This document shows positions 1 through 15,323 of a stretch of 64,000 nucleotides of DNA, one piece after another; the first letter of the stretch is position 1; the number at the start of each line of letters is the position of its first letter. The translations under genes and the position numbers were made by a program. The notes under the pieces were generated by a model that saw nothing but the letters and a program-made list of their open reading frames with translations, ran no database searches and had not been told where the DNA came from. Where the stretch lies: the NCBI RefSeq assembly GCF_000499845.2, contig NC_023758.2:480811-544810 (forward strand), read 5' to 3'. This stretch comes from Phaseolus vulgaris (Eukaryota; Streptophyta; Magnoliopsida; Fabales; Fabaceae).

Positions 1-461
1 TAATAAATTACACCAACATAGCAGCACCAAAAGAATGCATCTATTAAATCAAATGGTAGATCTATGTTATCCAGCTTCAAATAAGAACTCTGCAACTTTC
101 CCTAAAACATCCACATCACAAACACCCTCTACTACAAATTACATGAAAGAAAGATGACACGCAGGCCACTATTAAGAATGATTTTTGTTCATTATTTTTA
201 AAAGTGAAATTATTTCAAGATTGTGTTAACAACTATCAATTCATGGTCACAAATTTGTAAGTTTCAATGGATGACAAAAACATCCATTTCTATTATTATG
301 GTTGGAATTACTTGCAGTAACTATGCCCACTGATTAAACATTTCAATTGTTTTGCTAAAAAGATAATCACAAACTATTGGAAAATTACTCGGACGCATAC
401 TAGAAATTTCAAGCAGTATGCTTGCATGAACTTCACTTCTAGGACAAGATGGCAGACTAAC
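1..461 (-). other. partial intron of the phosphoacetylglucosamine mutase gene
   Basis: No coding similarity is visible on either strand. The splice donor at 460-461 (minus) opens this intron, and its acceptor lies outside the window. Confidence 0.7.
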
Positions 462-1983
462 CTTATCCCAGCATCTTTAGAACCAAAGCAGTGAGGAACA
501 ACCTTCTCTTTCTGCACATAATCAGCACCCACTTCATCATTCAGTACACCTCCATCTTCACTGCTGTTCCGAACCTCAATTACCAAAGAATTCAACAATC
601 CCCCTAAATCTTTAAGTTTCAGTCCACCAACTCCATTAGATCCATCCACAACCACTTTATCATTCATCCCGCCAAACTTACTTTTTTCAGCTGGGGTCAA
701 ATCCTCCAAGCACCTGATTCAATCACACAACAACCCTAGAAGGATGTGTTCAGCGATGACTTAAACATCAACAAAATAACGGAACAACATGAAGCAATGT
801 TCATCTACTACCAGAGCAATGCTGTATTGGTCTAACCTGAATGAGCTTGAAAGCTGTTCAAAGTAATCCTGCTCCGAAGCTTGTATACCCTTGTTTCGAG
901 CCCGAACCATCCAGTGCAATTGTGGAGTTGTCAAGATCCCCATGTCCGTTGCAACAGCTCCAACAATTGAAGTGACCCCCTTCATTTTCATTCAAGTATA
1001 TACAATTAAAATAAGCTAATTTAAATAAAATCCGGTAGAATATCACATCATTTGTTACTCATGTACCCCTAACTTAGTTATTGATATTGTGGGAAATTGC
1101 AAACAAATCCAGCCACAATTGCAGTTGCAGATACTTCAAAAACCTTGACATTGTGACCGAAATCGCAGTTGCAGACTGTTTCTTAAAACCATGATGACTC
1201 TTATACTCCCAAGCTTTTAAAAAATAATCAATGACTATGCTTTCAGCAACATCATCAAGGTTTTAGGATGTCCATGGAAACTGCATCGGCCACACTTGTC
1301 CCCTACAAAATCAAGGAATACCGTGAAACTGCAACTTAAAACCTTGTCCATACCTGTCTAGCTGCTTCAACCAAAGCATCTCCACTTGGCCTAGTGTCTC
1401 TCCCCAAAAGCACTTCAGCCTGGCTGACCCCATCCATCAAGATCCCCTCTTTCGCCACGAATTCATTTATCAACTGCCGGTGATGCATACACACATACAT
1501 AACCACACTCGCCAAAACACGATTTACAAAAAAGGGTAATGTGGGAAGAAACAATTCGAGCCATAACAAACCAGGAGGAGGTGTTGGGGAGAAGGGGCAT
1601 TGACGAGGGCGTCGGCGAAGGGTTCCCAATGCTGGGAGAGCATGCCACCGTTAGGGTCAGCGATTTTGACTCCATTATCAGAAACTTTGTTGTGTGAAGC
1701 AGTGATCATGAGACCGATGACGGAACCGGTCTTGAGCGATCTAAGGGCTGCGAGGATTCCCACTCGGTAGACCGCCGATGGAAGAAGCGACGCATCGGCC
1801 CTGAAGCCGGCGGTGCCGTACGATAGCTTGATTCCTGGACACGACCAAACGTACGGAGGGAAAGAACAACGTCAAAGAAAACGATGGTGCTGTCGCTATG
1901 AAGAGAAATAGAAGTAACGAACCTTGAGGAGGCGAGAAGCGAGAAGAAGCGTTGAGAAGCAGAGATTGTTGTTCGTCGTTCAT
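462..1983 (-). CDS. DRT101: phosphoacetylglucosamine mutase, 5' half (runs off left edge)
   Basis: Interconverts N-acetylglucosamine-6-phosphate and -1-phosphate in the cytosolic route to UDP-GlcNAc. Five exons are visible on the minus strand: 1983-1923, 1834-1572, 1473-1354, 979-837 and 713-462, all with GT..AG borders and continuous phase. They encode about 279 residues, roughly half of a usual 550-residue enzyme. The alpha-phosphohexomutase active-site loop TASHN, carrying the phospho-serine, lies in exon 2 after KTGSVIGLMI. The LLGRDTRPSG motif is in exon 3 and VVVDGSNGVGG in exon 5. The metal-binding DGDAD loop is not in the window, so at least one more exon must lie to the left; positions 1-461 read as intron. 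The start is the first ATG, just before MNDEQQSLLL. Family assignment is firm; the eukaryotic PAGM subtype rests on overall sequence. Confidence 0.93.
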
Positions 1984-2639
1984 GGCTTTGCTCCTCAGAT
2001 CCTCGGAAAGGCTTCGTCTTCACTACTTCGACTTTTCTTTTTATTCTGTTTTCATTTCTTTATTAAAAAGTCATAAAAATTGTCAAGATTATGTGATATT
2101 CATTTTGGTTTTTTTTTTATATTCATTTATAAATTATATAATTTTATACAAAACTTATTTTGTATAGGGTTTAAATTTAAATTATAAGTACAATGTGTTC
2201 GATTAGTGAAATAACTTCCGAACTACACTCGTATTTATTAATTGTTAATTCTTTTTAATCATATAAAAATATATTTAAATAAATAAATAAATTTGATTTG
2301 GTTTGATTCAATTCTTAATTTTCTATACAAAATTTGATCTCGTTTGAGAAATTGAAATTCTCATAATTTAAAATTATAGAAATTTAAGTAAGTATGTTTT
2401 ATATTTATGTTTTTTCTCTCTCTTTGTATTTAGTATGGCTAACATCAAAACATTATTAAATAAATCTCAATTTAGACATTATCAATACGGTAAAAACATT
2501 ATTGTTTTCCATATATATATTATTGTAGTTTTTTTCTTAGTTAAAATTAAATTTGGTTATTGTGTCAATTAGGAATTTCTCAAAGTTGTTGTTTTGTGGA
2601 TATTTGATGTCTTTTATATGAATTTGATCTTTATTTTTC

Positions 2640-4030
2640 AGTTTTTTTCAAGTATTGGTCATCAGTCTCTCTCATGTATCGGTTTTTTATCTCTCTTAAG
2701 TTTCGATCTTTGGCTTTGATCAAAGTGGGAGTAGTACCTGCAAAAGGTACTCTAATGCTCAAGTCAATGCTCAGTTATTCGTGGATGGAGTTATAAATGA
2801 TATTATAATGTGTACATTTGTCTTGTCTTTAAACATATATTTAGACTGTCAACATGAGCCTTTATTATTGGATATGGTTTACCGAGTTAATCTTAGTATT
2901 ATACATGTATTTCGTACAATGATTATGTTAAGCATACTATTTGAGAGTACTTCTTTATTTTTTAGTCCTACGATTGACGCCAATTGTTCTTGTATGGGTT
3001 GAGAATGTCTCGTTAATGCAGTGAAAATATTCCCTTTTGCATGTCTCTCATATGAATTCGGTCTTCGGTCTCTCATATCTCGATATTCGATCTCTTTTAG
3101 GTCTCGATCTCTCCTAGATCTCAGTATTCGGTATTTGATCTCTCTTTGGTCTTGGTCTTCGGTCTCTCACAAGTCTCAATCTTTGACCTCGGTTAGAGTG
3201 GGGTGGGTACTTATAAAAGGTAATTCGACGCTCAAGTCAGTGCTCGATTATTGATGGTTGGAATAATAAATGTTATTAGAATGTGTATGGTTCTTGTATG
3301 AGTCGGGAAGGTCTCGTCATTGCAATGCATAGATTCCATTGTGCATGTCTCCTATATGAATTCAGTCTTCGATCTCTCCCGGGTTTTGGTCTTTGGTCTT
3401 TGATCTCTCTAAGGTTTTGGTCTTCGGTCTCTCCCAAGTCTTGATCTTCGGCCTCAGTTGCAAAAGGTACTTTGACACTTAAGTCAGTGTTTGGTTATCG
3501 GTGGTTGGAGTATTATATGCTATTAGAATGTGTATTGTTCTTATATGGGTTGAGAATGTTTTATCGTTGCAATGCGAATATTCTCTAATGTGCATCTCAT
3601 ATATGAATTCGGTCTTCAGTCTTCGATTTCTCTCAACTCTCGGTCTTCGATCTTTCTCAAGTCTCGGTCTTCAATATCTTCCATCTCTCGATCTTTGGTC
3701 TTCGGTCTCTCCAGAGTATCGTGGCTACCTGGAAAAGAGACCAAAGAATAAAAACTTAGACTTCATTTTGTACCACTAACATGTCTTTTTACATCTTTAT
3801 TCTGTATTGGACGCTCAAGTTAGTGCTCGGTTATTGGTGGTTGGAATAATAAATGCTATTAGAATGCGTATGTTTGCCTTGTCTTGGAACACATATTTAT
3901 GGGCCTTTACTATTGAGTATAATTTACCAAGTTAATCTTAGTACCAAACATATATTTCGTACAATGATTATGTTAAACATGTTATTCGAGAGTACTTTTC
4001 AGTTTTCCAATATATACTCGGCTGTATAAG
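2640..4030. repeat. decayed array of 250-470 bp repeat units (retroelement-like)
   Basis: Four units share the core GCTCAAGTCAGTGCTCGGTT followed by TGGTTGGAATAATAAATGCTATTAGAATGTG, at about 2757, 3227, 3476 and 3810. Between the cores lie runs of short TCTCGGTCTTCGGTCTC words at 3055-3190, 3360-3460 and 3610-3720. The first and last units also share a longer tail (TTCGTACAATGATTATGTTA at about 2912 and 3956), which could mark the ends of a small LTR-type element. No reverse transcriptase reading is visible. Open frames here are by-products of the repeat. Confidence 0.6.
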
Positions 4031-5874
4031 ATTCGACCATCCATGAAAGTACTCATTGATGTATACAGATAGTACAACCCCAAACTCATAAAACTTTTTG
4101 CTTTTTTTATAGTTGAATTGTGTATCTTAACAACGGAAAAAGAAAATTTTATCTTGTTTAGATGGTTTTGTTGGTTTGGAGATGTCCTCTCATATCTATT
4201 CTTATACTTATCATTTTATTTTTGGCATAATCAAAACTTATTTTTTAAGCCAAAATCAACCATTATTAGTTTCACCATCTTAATTAAAGTTGTTTTAAAT
4301 TAAAAAGTTAGACAAAAAAAAATTAGCATTTACTAACGAAATTAAAAAAAAAAACTTCTTGATTGATATAAACTTACAGTCAACATTAATAAACAATAAT
4401 CTTTATAGAAAACAATTGAGAGAAATATTTATCTGAATCTTGCATAAAAATATTTATATCATGGATAGAAAAATATGATGAGATTAATATTTTTAAATTA
4501 TTAACTATTACTTAATATTAATGTATTTTTTATATTTTGTAATAATTAAAATGTTTTATTTGAATAAAAAAATTTAAAGTTAAATAATTTTGAAGCTCTT
4601 ATTAAATAACACATTTAAAAAATAAAATAAAATAATAATATAATATACATAATAACATATAGTTGTTGAACAAAATTTAAAGATGAAGATGTAAAAGGAG
4701 ATGTTAGTGGTACATAATGAATGAAATGGTGGAATCCATTATTCTTTTACTAAAATAGGATAACTTCATAGATTAATTAATAAAATAGATAATTTTAAAA
4801 AAAGTTATTAAAATGGATAAGTCGTGTCAAGTTGATACGATTTCTAAAGGAAGTTGTATAAAAAAATTAGAAGACTTACCAATTTTAATAGTTTTTTAAA
4901 ATTTTATCTAATTTAATAATTAATCTATAAAATTATCCTAGTTTGATAAAAGAAACTCAAATCCAAATCCATAACTTAAGTGGGGAGAAAGGAATTGTAG
5001 GGATGACAATGTGGATTGACCCCCTCCACATTGATTTGTTCCGCATTTGTCCCGTTCTACATGAAGAATGTGAGTTAATTTTATTGGTCTGCCCCACATA
5101 AGAGTGGTCACATAATTTTTTTAAATGAATAAAAAAAATTCAAATATATATTTGAAATAATTTTATTTTTTGTTTATTAAATTAATTATTTTTCTTATTT
5201 AGATGAATTAAATAAATGATCTCATATTATTATTCTCACGACACATGCATAATAAAATATAGGTCAAAATTATTATGATATTTTAGTTTTCAATGAAATT
5301 TAAATTTTAATCATATTAATAAAATATTTCATTAAATATATACACTTTATTAATATAATACATGTAGACACATTATTATTATTCTAATTTAAAAAATAAT
5401 ATTATATTATATTATATTTAAATTTAATTATAAAAAAAACTAAAGTTTTACTACTATAAAATGAGTATTGAAAAATTTTAGAAAGACAAAAAAAAAAAAT
5501 ACTACTAAATATTAGAAAGTCATACGTGTTTTGGGTTGAGGAGAGTTTCTTCCTAAATATATGCATGTCTTTTCCATTCTGAAATTATCTTTTAAGTTTT
5601 GTTATTAAAAGTTTTTTTTTTAATTTCAGGATGTGGATTTGAGAAACTTAAGAGATTGATTATAGTATTAGGAAGTTAAAATTTATGTTTGAGATTATAT
5701 AATATTCCAAATTACAAAATTTAAATACAAATTTATATTTTGGATTATAAAATTTTAAAAAATAAGACTGAAAAAAAAATTGTAGGTACATAAATAAATT
5801 TATATATTTTTAAAATATACAGATGAATTCATTCTACCCACACTTACCCGTGTGTTTCTACTTTAACATAAGAG
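4031..5874. other. AT-rich intergenic sequence with one dispersed repeat
   Basis: No gene is visible. Around 4998-5110 a stretch beginning TAGGGATGACAATG and rich in GTGGA/CCGCA/CCCCAC words resembles the one at 61836-62400 (TAGGGATGGCAAATAG...). Both look like copies of a dispersed plant repeat family. The rest is poly-A/T-rich sequence without a signal I can name. Confidence 0.5.
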
Positions 5875-5930
5875 GAGGCATAACATAAGAGGAAAATCGG
5901 AGAGAAGAGAACCTTAGCCAAAAAGAAAGC

Positions 5931-6233
5931 ATGGGATTACTGTGGTGGCGAAAGGAGAATAAACCCAAAGACCCATCCTCATCAATTCCCAATTCCAAAG
6001 CCCTAGACGCAACCAAACCCCTCCCTGAGTCCCCAGCCATGAACGGCGCCGTCGAGGTTCCCCGACCACCCAACGTCACCGTCTCCATTTTCGAATTCGG
6101 CTCCGTCGCCGCCTCCAACGACAAGGTCACGCTCGCCGGCTACTGCCCCGTATCCGAAGACCTCGAGCCCTGCCGCTGGGAGATCCTCCCCGCAGCTCAG
6201 TCCAACGCGCCTCAGTTTCGCGTAGTTTTTTGA
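5931..6233 (+). CDS. uncharacterised plant protein of 100 residues, copy A
   Basis: A single open frame of 100 codons starts MGLLWWRKENK and ends APQFRVVF. The N-terminal third is basic and Ser/Pro-rich. The second half (NVTVSIFEFGSV through LEPCRWEILP) looks like a compact conserved domain. There is no signal peptide and no clear membrane span. I recognise the pattern as a small conserved plant protein but know no function. A near-identical paralogue lies at 38457-38759, with six amino-acid differences. That both frames stay open with few changes supports a real gene. An alternative model would splice after QFR (GTAGTT donor at about 6222) to an acceptor near 6408, adding about 20 other residues; both copies keep that option open. 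Confidence 0.7.
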   Translation: MGLLWWRKENKPKDPSSSIPNSKALDATKPLPESPAMNGAVEVPRPPNVTVSIFEFGSVAASNDKVTLAGYCPVSEDLEPCRWEILPAAQSNAPQFRVVF

Positions 6234-7043
6234 TCTCATCACTCTCTCTTCTACTTATGTTTATGGGATTCAATTTTATCTACTTTTTGCCATAAAACCA
6301 CCTTCGAGTTACTTTAAACGAAATCTCTCGTACTTTTTTTTTTATCTCTCTTTTCTTTTGGTCTTGCCAATTTGTTAACCTTGATATGGATGCATGTTAT
6401 ATTCTCAGGTTCATGAAATACCACTGTTAATTCTTTTGCATCAAAGTCCCACAATTAGGGTTCCATCATAAATATGACATTGGTTCATTCAAATTACTAT
6501 ATGTGTCTTGGTTTACTGTGAGGGCTGCGTAATCTGGCATAAGGATCGATGATATTGGTAATGATTTGGATTTGTAGAAAACAAGGAATTATGGTTTTAA
6601 ATGGATTTGAAAACTAAAGTTTTCCCCTGTTTTTTTGGGAGGATATTGCAGTGACCATGTTCATAGACAGATACCAGTTTCCTCCATCTTATTATGTTGC
6701 CCTCAAAATTTAGTTATGCAGTAAATTTTAGTTTACTAATTTTCTGCTGTGTTAGATACACTGCTTCTGTGTTTGTTGAATATACCCAATTTGAGGTGGC
6801 AAAAATAGATCTTCACAGGCAATAGTTGCAGTAAGAAAATAGTTTTATACTTACTTCCAAATTTTTGAGAACAGAGATTAAGTATGTAATAATAAGATGG
6901 CATTTTTAAGCCTAATCAATTTGTAAAGGTTCATCAAACACACTCAAAAGTTTGTCTTTATAGCATCACAATGGACTCAGATGTTGATAATACACAACTT
7001 AAAATGAAGAACAAGAAGAAGCACTCAAACACCATCAAAAGGA

Positions 7044-7482
7044 GGCAATTGCTTCCTGCACCATATCACTGCACCCGATTCCAGTGGAAAAGACGAAACT
7101 ATCCTTAAAAAAAATTTCCAAAATATATATTTTGGATTTTTTTTCCGGAACGAAATTTTATATTACGGATTTTTTTATCCAGAATGAGTTTTTCATTTTT
7201 GTTTCTGGATTTTTACTTCCGAAACACAATAATCTTTTTTCCGGATTTTTTTTTCCAGAATGTATTATTTATCAATTCTGGATTTTTTTGTCCAGAATAG
7301 AATTTTAAATTTTGTTTCCGGATTTTTATTTCCGAAACTCAATAACCACTTCCGGATATATTTTTTCGAAATATATTATTTTCAATTCTGGATTTTTATT
7401 TCCAGAATAAAGGGCATTTTTGGAATTTTCAAAATTGTGTTGGGTGCAGGTTAAAATGTGTTGGGTGCAGGGAGCATTTGCC
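7044..7482. mobile_element. Mutator-type MITE with 19-bp TIRs and 9-bp target-site duplication
   Basis: The element starts GGCAATTGCTTCCTGCACC. Its right end, read in reverse, is GGCAAATGCTCCCTGCACC: 17 of 19 bases match. It is flanked on both sides by TCAAAAGGA (7035-7043 and 7483-7491), a 9-bp target duplication typical of Mutator-like elements. The 439-bp interior is AT-rich with repeated TTCCGGATTTTTTTTCC-type words and has no transposase frame. The paralogous locus near 41512-41525 reads CCAAGAGATCACCCCC and lacks the insert. A related, more decayed copy lies at 14583-14846. Confidence 0.85.
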
Positions 7483-7593
7483 TCAAAAGGATCATCCCCT
7501 CCCTTCAACAGATTCTTACAAGCCCAGCCATATCTCAGAAATTTAGAAATGATGAACTGAACTAAAGGGCTAAAAACCAAAGTGTATTCAATC

Positions 7594-7715
7594 TTAATTT
7601 TTTTTTTTTGTCAGCAATAAAGAATAATATAAATGGGAATACTTGGGGTATTCCAACCCATGTACAAAAAGCCTAGTTCTTAGCCAAAGTTTGTACATAA
7701 ACAACAATACAAAAA
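7594..7715 (-). mobile_element. 3' tail of a LINE-type retrotransposon
   Basis: On the minus strand the sequence runs GTACATGGGTTGGAATACCCC...TATTATTCTTTATTGCTGAC and then into a run of A (plus-strand T run at 7599-7610). A GLEYPKYSHLYY-like reading before a poly-A tail resembles the 3' end of plant non-LTR elements. Only the tail is present. It sits inside duplication copy A and is absent from copy B. Confidence 0.45.
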
Positions 7716-8225
7716 ATAAAACAACAACATAACCCATGTCAATGATATAAGGCACGACATCTCCACAAAGGTATGTTGGTTCCTTGCTCCTCCCCACCAA
7801 CATCTGAGGTTGAATCACACTCAGCAACATGTGCTCTCAAATCTACCATAAAAGAGAAGGGAGATTGTTAACCGTCAATGCATTGATTTCAAACATTCAT
7901 ATACATCAAAACACCATTGAGCTGATATGCCACTAGTACAAGAATCCTGGCTCCTCCTATTTTCTTTTTCTCGGTTATGTTTTTACTTTTTTTTAATATG
8001 ATAACAATACTTTGAAGTTTCAACTAAAGGATTTGTTAACCTTTTTTTTTTTATTGATAATTTAGAAAAAGGTAAAATAAAAAAATGTACATTAAAACAT
8101 AAATTATTTAATGTTTGGTACTTTGCCAAAAATATGTTTATCATTAAAAAATTTAATTTTTAAAAAATAAAAAAGTTTTTAACATGTTTTGTATGGTTGT
8201 TGCTATTTTTTTAATTTCAGTTCTC

Positions 8226-9181
8226 AGCTCGGGTTTTAAAAAGCTAAAACTTTGCGTTAGAAAAAAAACTTTTCATATTCATATATATTCTTAAGAATTA
8301 AATTATGTTTGATGGTGCTAAAAATATTTATATAAGTTTTTTAAAATTAATTCATTGTCACATTAAATTATTTTGGAAAAGTAAATTACATTTTTTTGAC
8401 TAAAAAGGTTAAATGTTTGTTGAAATTATTATTATTATTATAATTTAAAAGTAATGAAAAGATGCCCGCAAGACAGTTATTTGTTTTTTGTATTATGTTT
8501 TAATTAGTGACAAAAATAAAGTAAAATTAATAGAATGAGATGAATTGATGGAAATATAATGAACAATTTGAAGAAACGATTAAAGAGAATTAAATCTATA
8601 TTTTTTTACTTTTATATAATTTTTATTCGTAATCTATTATCTTTAAAGAAGTATAGTTTAGGATAAAATTTATAATTATAAAAAAATAGCCATTTTTATA
8701 TGCTATAGAACATTTGTTCTATAAAACGCATATTAAATAGAATGAGTTGTGGATAATATTTTTTTCCATTTTATTTCCAGTTAACGTTATAGATTGAATA
8801 ATGGGATAACTTGTATTTTGGCTTCGTTGTTCTCCACTCCACATCCTATCACCAATTCAAATGCAAAATAGCATTGAAGTAATGAGATTTTATAAAGTTT
8901 TCATGAAAGTTTTTTACTTAAAAAAACTATATCTCAACAATTTAAACGTTTTTATTTTTATTTTTAAAACTAATATTTTTTGTTAACTTTTCTTTTTTAA
9001 TAATCATTGATGCAATTACAATACTTTCTCTTCAATGAACAAAAGTTAGTTGTTATTATTAGACAGTTTGACCAGATTGAATATAAAGACAGTGTAACAA
9101 TTCAGTTTAATTGAATTCAATATGAATATGTTTTTGGTGGACTTTTTTTACAAAAAATGCACTGAAGTTAGAACACATGAA

Positions 9182-9185
<4 letters not shown>
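8226..9185. other. intergenic, AT-rich, no feature seen
   Basis: Homopolymer-rich AT sequence. I see no gene, RNA or clear repeat in it. Confidence 0.5.

Positions 9186-9245
<60 letters not shown>
9186..9245. repeat. (TA)n microsatellite
   Basis: About 30 uninterrupted TA units. An open frame through it encodes only alternating Ile-Tyr and is an artefact. The tract lies about 450 bp upstream of the RABH1 start codon. Confidence 0.95.
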
Positions 9246-9246
<1 letters not shown>

Positions 9247-9681
9247 TACTTACAAATCCTATAAAAAAATAGCTGGATTATCAAAAGTTTTAGAATTTCA
9301 AGATGCTATATAATTTCTCTTGTCATTAGTAACAAATAGTATACTAATGATAGTGTATTTTTTACAGCATTAATCCAAACAAAATTCGATATATATAGTT
9401 GGTTAACTTTTATAGTACTAACTATTTAAAGTTCTCTAAAAAAAACTATTTAAAGTAATGTGTAGATGATTTTTTATCTGTGGATGATTTAAGTGAAAAA
9501 TGCATGTAAATTATTATTATTATTATGCAGGCATAGAAAAAAAAGAATGTTTGAAGTGCACCAAAAACGTTAGATTTCTGTTTAAATTACACTAACACAA
9601 ATGTGTTGAACATGGTTGAGAGAGAAAGGAGGAAATCTGAATGAGAAGTGGCATTTTGTTAAGGTGTGTTGTGTTGTGTGA

Positions 9682-13774
<4,093 letters not shown>

Positions 13775-14448
13775 ATGTGCCTTATCTTGAAAGTTCTGTA
13801 TCTTTTTGCTTTGAAATGTAAAGGTTCATTTGTGTTTTAGACTTTCTACAGCATTTTATAACAGAAACTACATATGGCAGATTGAACAACTAATATTGTT
13901 AAAGTTGGTTGTTTAGTTGTTGGCTATTTACTATCATTTTATCATTTTTGGAATCTGAAATATAAACATTCACAAATTCACTTTCTTCTTTATGATTACT
14001 TAAACAGATCTAGAGATGCCCCATACATGCATTTGTAATCAGCTGAGTTAAATAATCTATTAAATGAAATAATTACTTCAATATAAGGGTGACATAACAG
14101 AACAAAACATGTGTTGCTTCTGTATGGTTAACTAACTTAACTACTGGTTTATTAATTTATTCGTGTAGGCTATTTATTTCAACTTAGTTTTGAAAGTAGT
14201 ATGATTAACTAAAACAAAATGAATAGAGGGTAGAGAAAAAATAAAATAAAAAATCTGAAAATAAAGATAAAATGTAAGTACATTCAAATCAATCTTAGTT
14301 GACTCAAACCATTTTGACAATCATTTTTCTTAACTACCTTCTATTTCTCTTCTATAAGTCATAAAATTTAATTAAATATTTTGAAAAATTATCAATTTGT
14401 AAATTAGAAGTGATTACAACACTAAATATTTATATTGAATTATAATTT
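13775..14448. other. RABH1 3' region and intergenic
   Basis: Starts with the RABH1 3' untranslated region; GTAAAGGTTCATTTGTGTTTTAGACTTTCTAC at about 13818 recurs in the relic at 21270. Beyond that nothing recognisable is seen. Confidence 0.5.
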
Positions 14449-14575
14449 GTTAGAGATTCCACATCGACTAGAGATGATGACATTTCATTATATATAAGTT
14501 AGTGTATCCACACTTATTAGGATATGATAAAATGACTCTAATACCATATAACTTTAAACTTAACTAAATTACATC
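14449..14575. mobile_element. decayed LTR fragment related to the TRIM at 50751-51061
   Basis: TTAGAGATTCCACATCGACTAGAGAT at about 14451 matches the LTR start at 50753. In the second half, CTCTAATACCAT...TTTAAACTTAACTA is the reverse complement of the LTR end and primer-binding region (TTAGGCTTAAAGT...ATGGTATCAGAG). The two parts are therefore in opposite orientation, which suggests a rearranged remnant. Confidence 0.45.
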
Positions 14576-14582
14576 ATATAAC

Positions 14583-14846
14583 TGCACCAATTCCAATGAA
14601 AAGACGAAAATGCACTTAATATATTACTTTTTTATTATGGATTTTCTTATTCAAATGGACTTTTGATTTTTGTTTCCGAAGCCCAAAAAACTCTTCCGAA
14701 TCTATTTTTTCATTATGTATTATTTTCACTTCTTGATCTTCATTTCCGGAATAAAGGGTATTTTCAGAATTTTAAAATTGTGTTGGGTGCACTTTTAAAA
14801 ATATTGGGTGTAGGAAGAATTTGCCTACTAAAGAATGTTACCTTGG
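14583..14846. mobile_element. second, decayed copy of the 7044-7482 MITE
   Basis: Shared words with the intact copy, in order: CTGCACC..ATTCCA.TG.AAAAGACGAAA at the left; TTTTGATTTTTGTTTCCG in the middle; and AATTTTAAAATTGTGTTGGGTGCA plus GGGTGTAGGAAGAATTTGCC at the right. The right terminal repeat is recognisable. The left one has decayed and no target duplication is evident. Length is about 264 bp against 439 bp. Confidence 0.65.
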
Positions 14847-15323
14847 TTAAAGGGCCCCATTTATAGACTACTATAAAAAACAGTTAAGCCTTTACTGCAA
14901 TTTAAATTTAAGCCGTTCATTTCTTGGTATCCACGTGTCAGTCTGAGGTGAAAGGGACTGGAGATGTACATTTCATTTCATTTACCCTTCTTTTCATGCC
15001 AACATATACATCACTTGAGCAAAGTCTCAAATCTAAGGTTCTGATTCCGCACTTCATCGTGATGAATTAACCAAGGTTAGGTGATCCCTTTCACTCTCAC
15101 ATTTTGCATTTCTAAAATTAACTCAACATGTTGTTAGCAATTGCACCAGATTGTATAACACTCTGCCATGCGCGAAAACTGTTTGAGAAAACTCCGCAAC
15201 CAGAAATCCCGTAAAATTAATTAATTAATCTTTCATTTGCTTTGCACAGTTTTTGAAGTTGTCAAGCTTCAACACATAGAGGACCAACCTGGTTCCGCTC
15301 TTACAAGTTACTAGTTTGTGAAA

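Larger units (their letters stand above)
5875..8225. repeat. segmental duplication, copy A (partner 38395-42440)
   Basis: Collinear similarity to 38395-42440 can be followed in blocks: 5875-6865 with 38395-39435; 6905-6970 with 41398-41465; 7491-7570 with 41515-41640; and 7940-8220 with 42185-42440. Copy A lacks the VPS55 coding segment of copy B (about 39.45-41.39 kb). It carries two insertions that B lacks: a Mutator-type MITE at 7044-7482 and a LINE tail near 7594-7715. Identity is high (about 97%) only in the first block and is much lower beyond it. Confidence 0.8.

Noticed and set aside
9122..9313. Open frame with a long Ile-Tyr stretch
   Set aside because: A read-through of the (TA)n microsatellite. 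The similar frame at 62573-62797 was rejected for the same reason.
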